From a bacterium (GTDB taxonomy: Bacteria > Campylobacterota > Campylobacteria > Campylobacterales > Sulfurimonadaceae), in assembly GCA_018825665.1 (NCBI GenBank), contig JAHJEG010000049.1, positions 34,528 to 98,527 on the forward strand: DNA of 64,000 nt, given 5' to 3'. Positions 63,534 through 64,000 of this stretch are shown here, one piece after another. Under the pieces are notes generated by a model. It ran no database searches and was not told the origin of the DNA. It saw only the letters and a program-made list of their open reading frames with translations. The first letter of the stretch is position 1, and each line of letters starts with the position of its first letter. A program made the position numbers and the translations under genes.

Positions 63534-63550
63534 CAAAACCGGACACTAAA
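63534..63550 (+). repeat. Copy 2 of imperfect direct repeat
   Basis: CAAAACCGGACACTAAA, 16 of 17 identical to 61664-61680. It sits between the membrane peptide and the recombinase gene. Confidence 0.5.
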
Positions 63551-63675
63551 TTTCACTTAATTTCCTAATATACAAGAAAAATTTTAAAATAGAAGCCTTT
63601 ATTTCCCGCAATTTCGGGCAATTATAGGAAAAAATGGGTAGTCGTAATAAACTCGTATTTGCACCTTATAAACCC

Positions 63676-64000
63676 CTATTTATAGGTATTCTTGTCATCA
63701 TTATTATCAAACTTGACTATAAACTTGTCCATTTGAGCGATTTTTTTCAATCTCGTTTCATCATCTTCTTGAATAAATTTCGTATAAATTTTGAGTGTAA
63801 TTGAAATATTTTTATGTCCAAGCATATTAGACACCCAAACAATATCAGCACCACGGCTTATCATCTGTGAAGCAAAAGTATATCTTAAATTATACAATGG
63901 TCTCTCTTTCACACCGCTTTGTTTTATAATTTCTCTAAATCTCTTTCCTATAATTGCATTGAATTTTTGTTCCGAATTATCCGTATAGTGACTTAGCTGA
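63676..64000 (-). CDS. Tyrosine recombinase / phage integrase, C-terminal part (5' end outside window)
   Basis: The frame is open to base 64000. It ends with the catalytic region: LYNLRYTFASQMISRGADIV (catalytic Arg of the second Arg motif; the usual preceding His is replaced, LYNLRYT instead of HDLRHT), SNMLGHKNISITLKIYTKF (His and the nucleophile Tyr). The final ~30 residues are Asp/Lys-rich. The N-terminal domain and first Arg lie outside. It marks a mobile segment in the adjoining DNA. Confidence 0.88.
   Translation of the reverse strand, partial: QLSHYTDNSEQKFNAIIGKRFREIIKQSGVKERPLYNLRYTFASQMISRGADIVWVSNMLGHKNISITLKIYTKFIQEDDETRLKKIAQMDKFIVKFDNNDDKNTYK

Noticed and set aside
61664..63550. 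Complete insertion sequence between the direct repeats
   Set aside because: No transposase frame lies between them and the repeats are direct, not inverted.
63601..63630. Small CCCG/CGGG hairpin near the recombinase end as an attachment core
   Set aside because: Only four-base arms; no second copy elsewhere in the window and no tRNA gene nearby.
1..64000. CRISPR arrays, rRNA, tRNA genes
   Set aside because: I read for regular spaced repeats and for cloverleaf or rRNA landmarks and found none; short tRNAs could be missed by eye.

Overview
This 64 kb window is chromosomal DNA of a Campylobacterota (epsilonproteobacterial) organism, most like Sulfurimonas and relatives. The evidence is the moderately AT-rich composition, tight operons with ATGA/TAATG overlaps, and lineage-typical genes: a BioV-type pimeloyl-ACP esterase, a three-gene SdhABE/MfrABE-type succinate dehydrogenase/fumarate reductase, a class II superoxide reductase, a COG3400-like TrkA-domain protein, motA-motB next to fliP, and thiL-truD. 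I saw no rRNA, tRNA or CRISPR array.

Layout. 1-5.7 kb: 3' part of ychF, an unknown protein, the thiL-truD-psd operon (minus strand) and a membrane protein with a degenerate GGDEF domain. 5.9-10.4 kb: sdhA-sdhB-sdhE and xthA. 10.4-19.4 kb (minus): an outer-membrane protein, then aroB-mscS-mtaB-ftsH-like-bioV-mog, where the FtsH homologue has lost its zinc-protease motif, and a TrkA-like protein. 19.5-24.6 kb: a periplasmic rhodanese, two proteins of unknown role, a TrmA-family methyltransferase, fliP, motB, motA. 24.7-33 kb (plus): an envelope/glycolipid cluster with two GT39 transferases, a flippase-like protein, a GT9 transferase, PAP2, a metallophosphatase and glmU. 33-36.3 kb (minus): a two-component system upstream of a tandem-DUF302 lipoprotein, with a long inverted repeat between them. 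36.4-45.2 kb (plus): a compact operon coaBC-(FliK-like)-uppS-pilD-lptF/G-truA-sbcD-sbcC. 45.2-61.6 kb: mostly single genes (CDGSH, GGCT-like, a PycTM-like membrane protein, LTA-synthase-type sulfatase, NifU-like, ferritin-like, alpha/beta hydrolase, FAD oxidoreductase, VF530, glyS, SulP, superoxide reductase, GGDEF-EAL, UDG-like, LpoA-like, YbgC). 61.6-64 kb: an AT-rich accessory segment with an orphan PD-(D/E)XK nuclease, a HIT protein, a 26-codon membrane peptide and the C-terminal half of a tyrosine recombinase.

The most striking signal is not a gene. The motif WTCCACATGCCR (core CCACATGCC) occurs 20 times by my reading, 18 of them on the plus strand whatever the gene direction, in all three reading frames and in an intergenic site. 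About 0.5 copies of a fixed 9-mer are expected by chance on both strands. Density and strand polarity look like a replichore-oriented motif of the Chi, KOPS or AIMS kind, and less like a DNA-uptake sequence.
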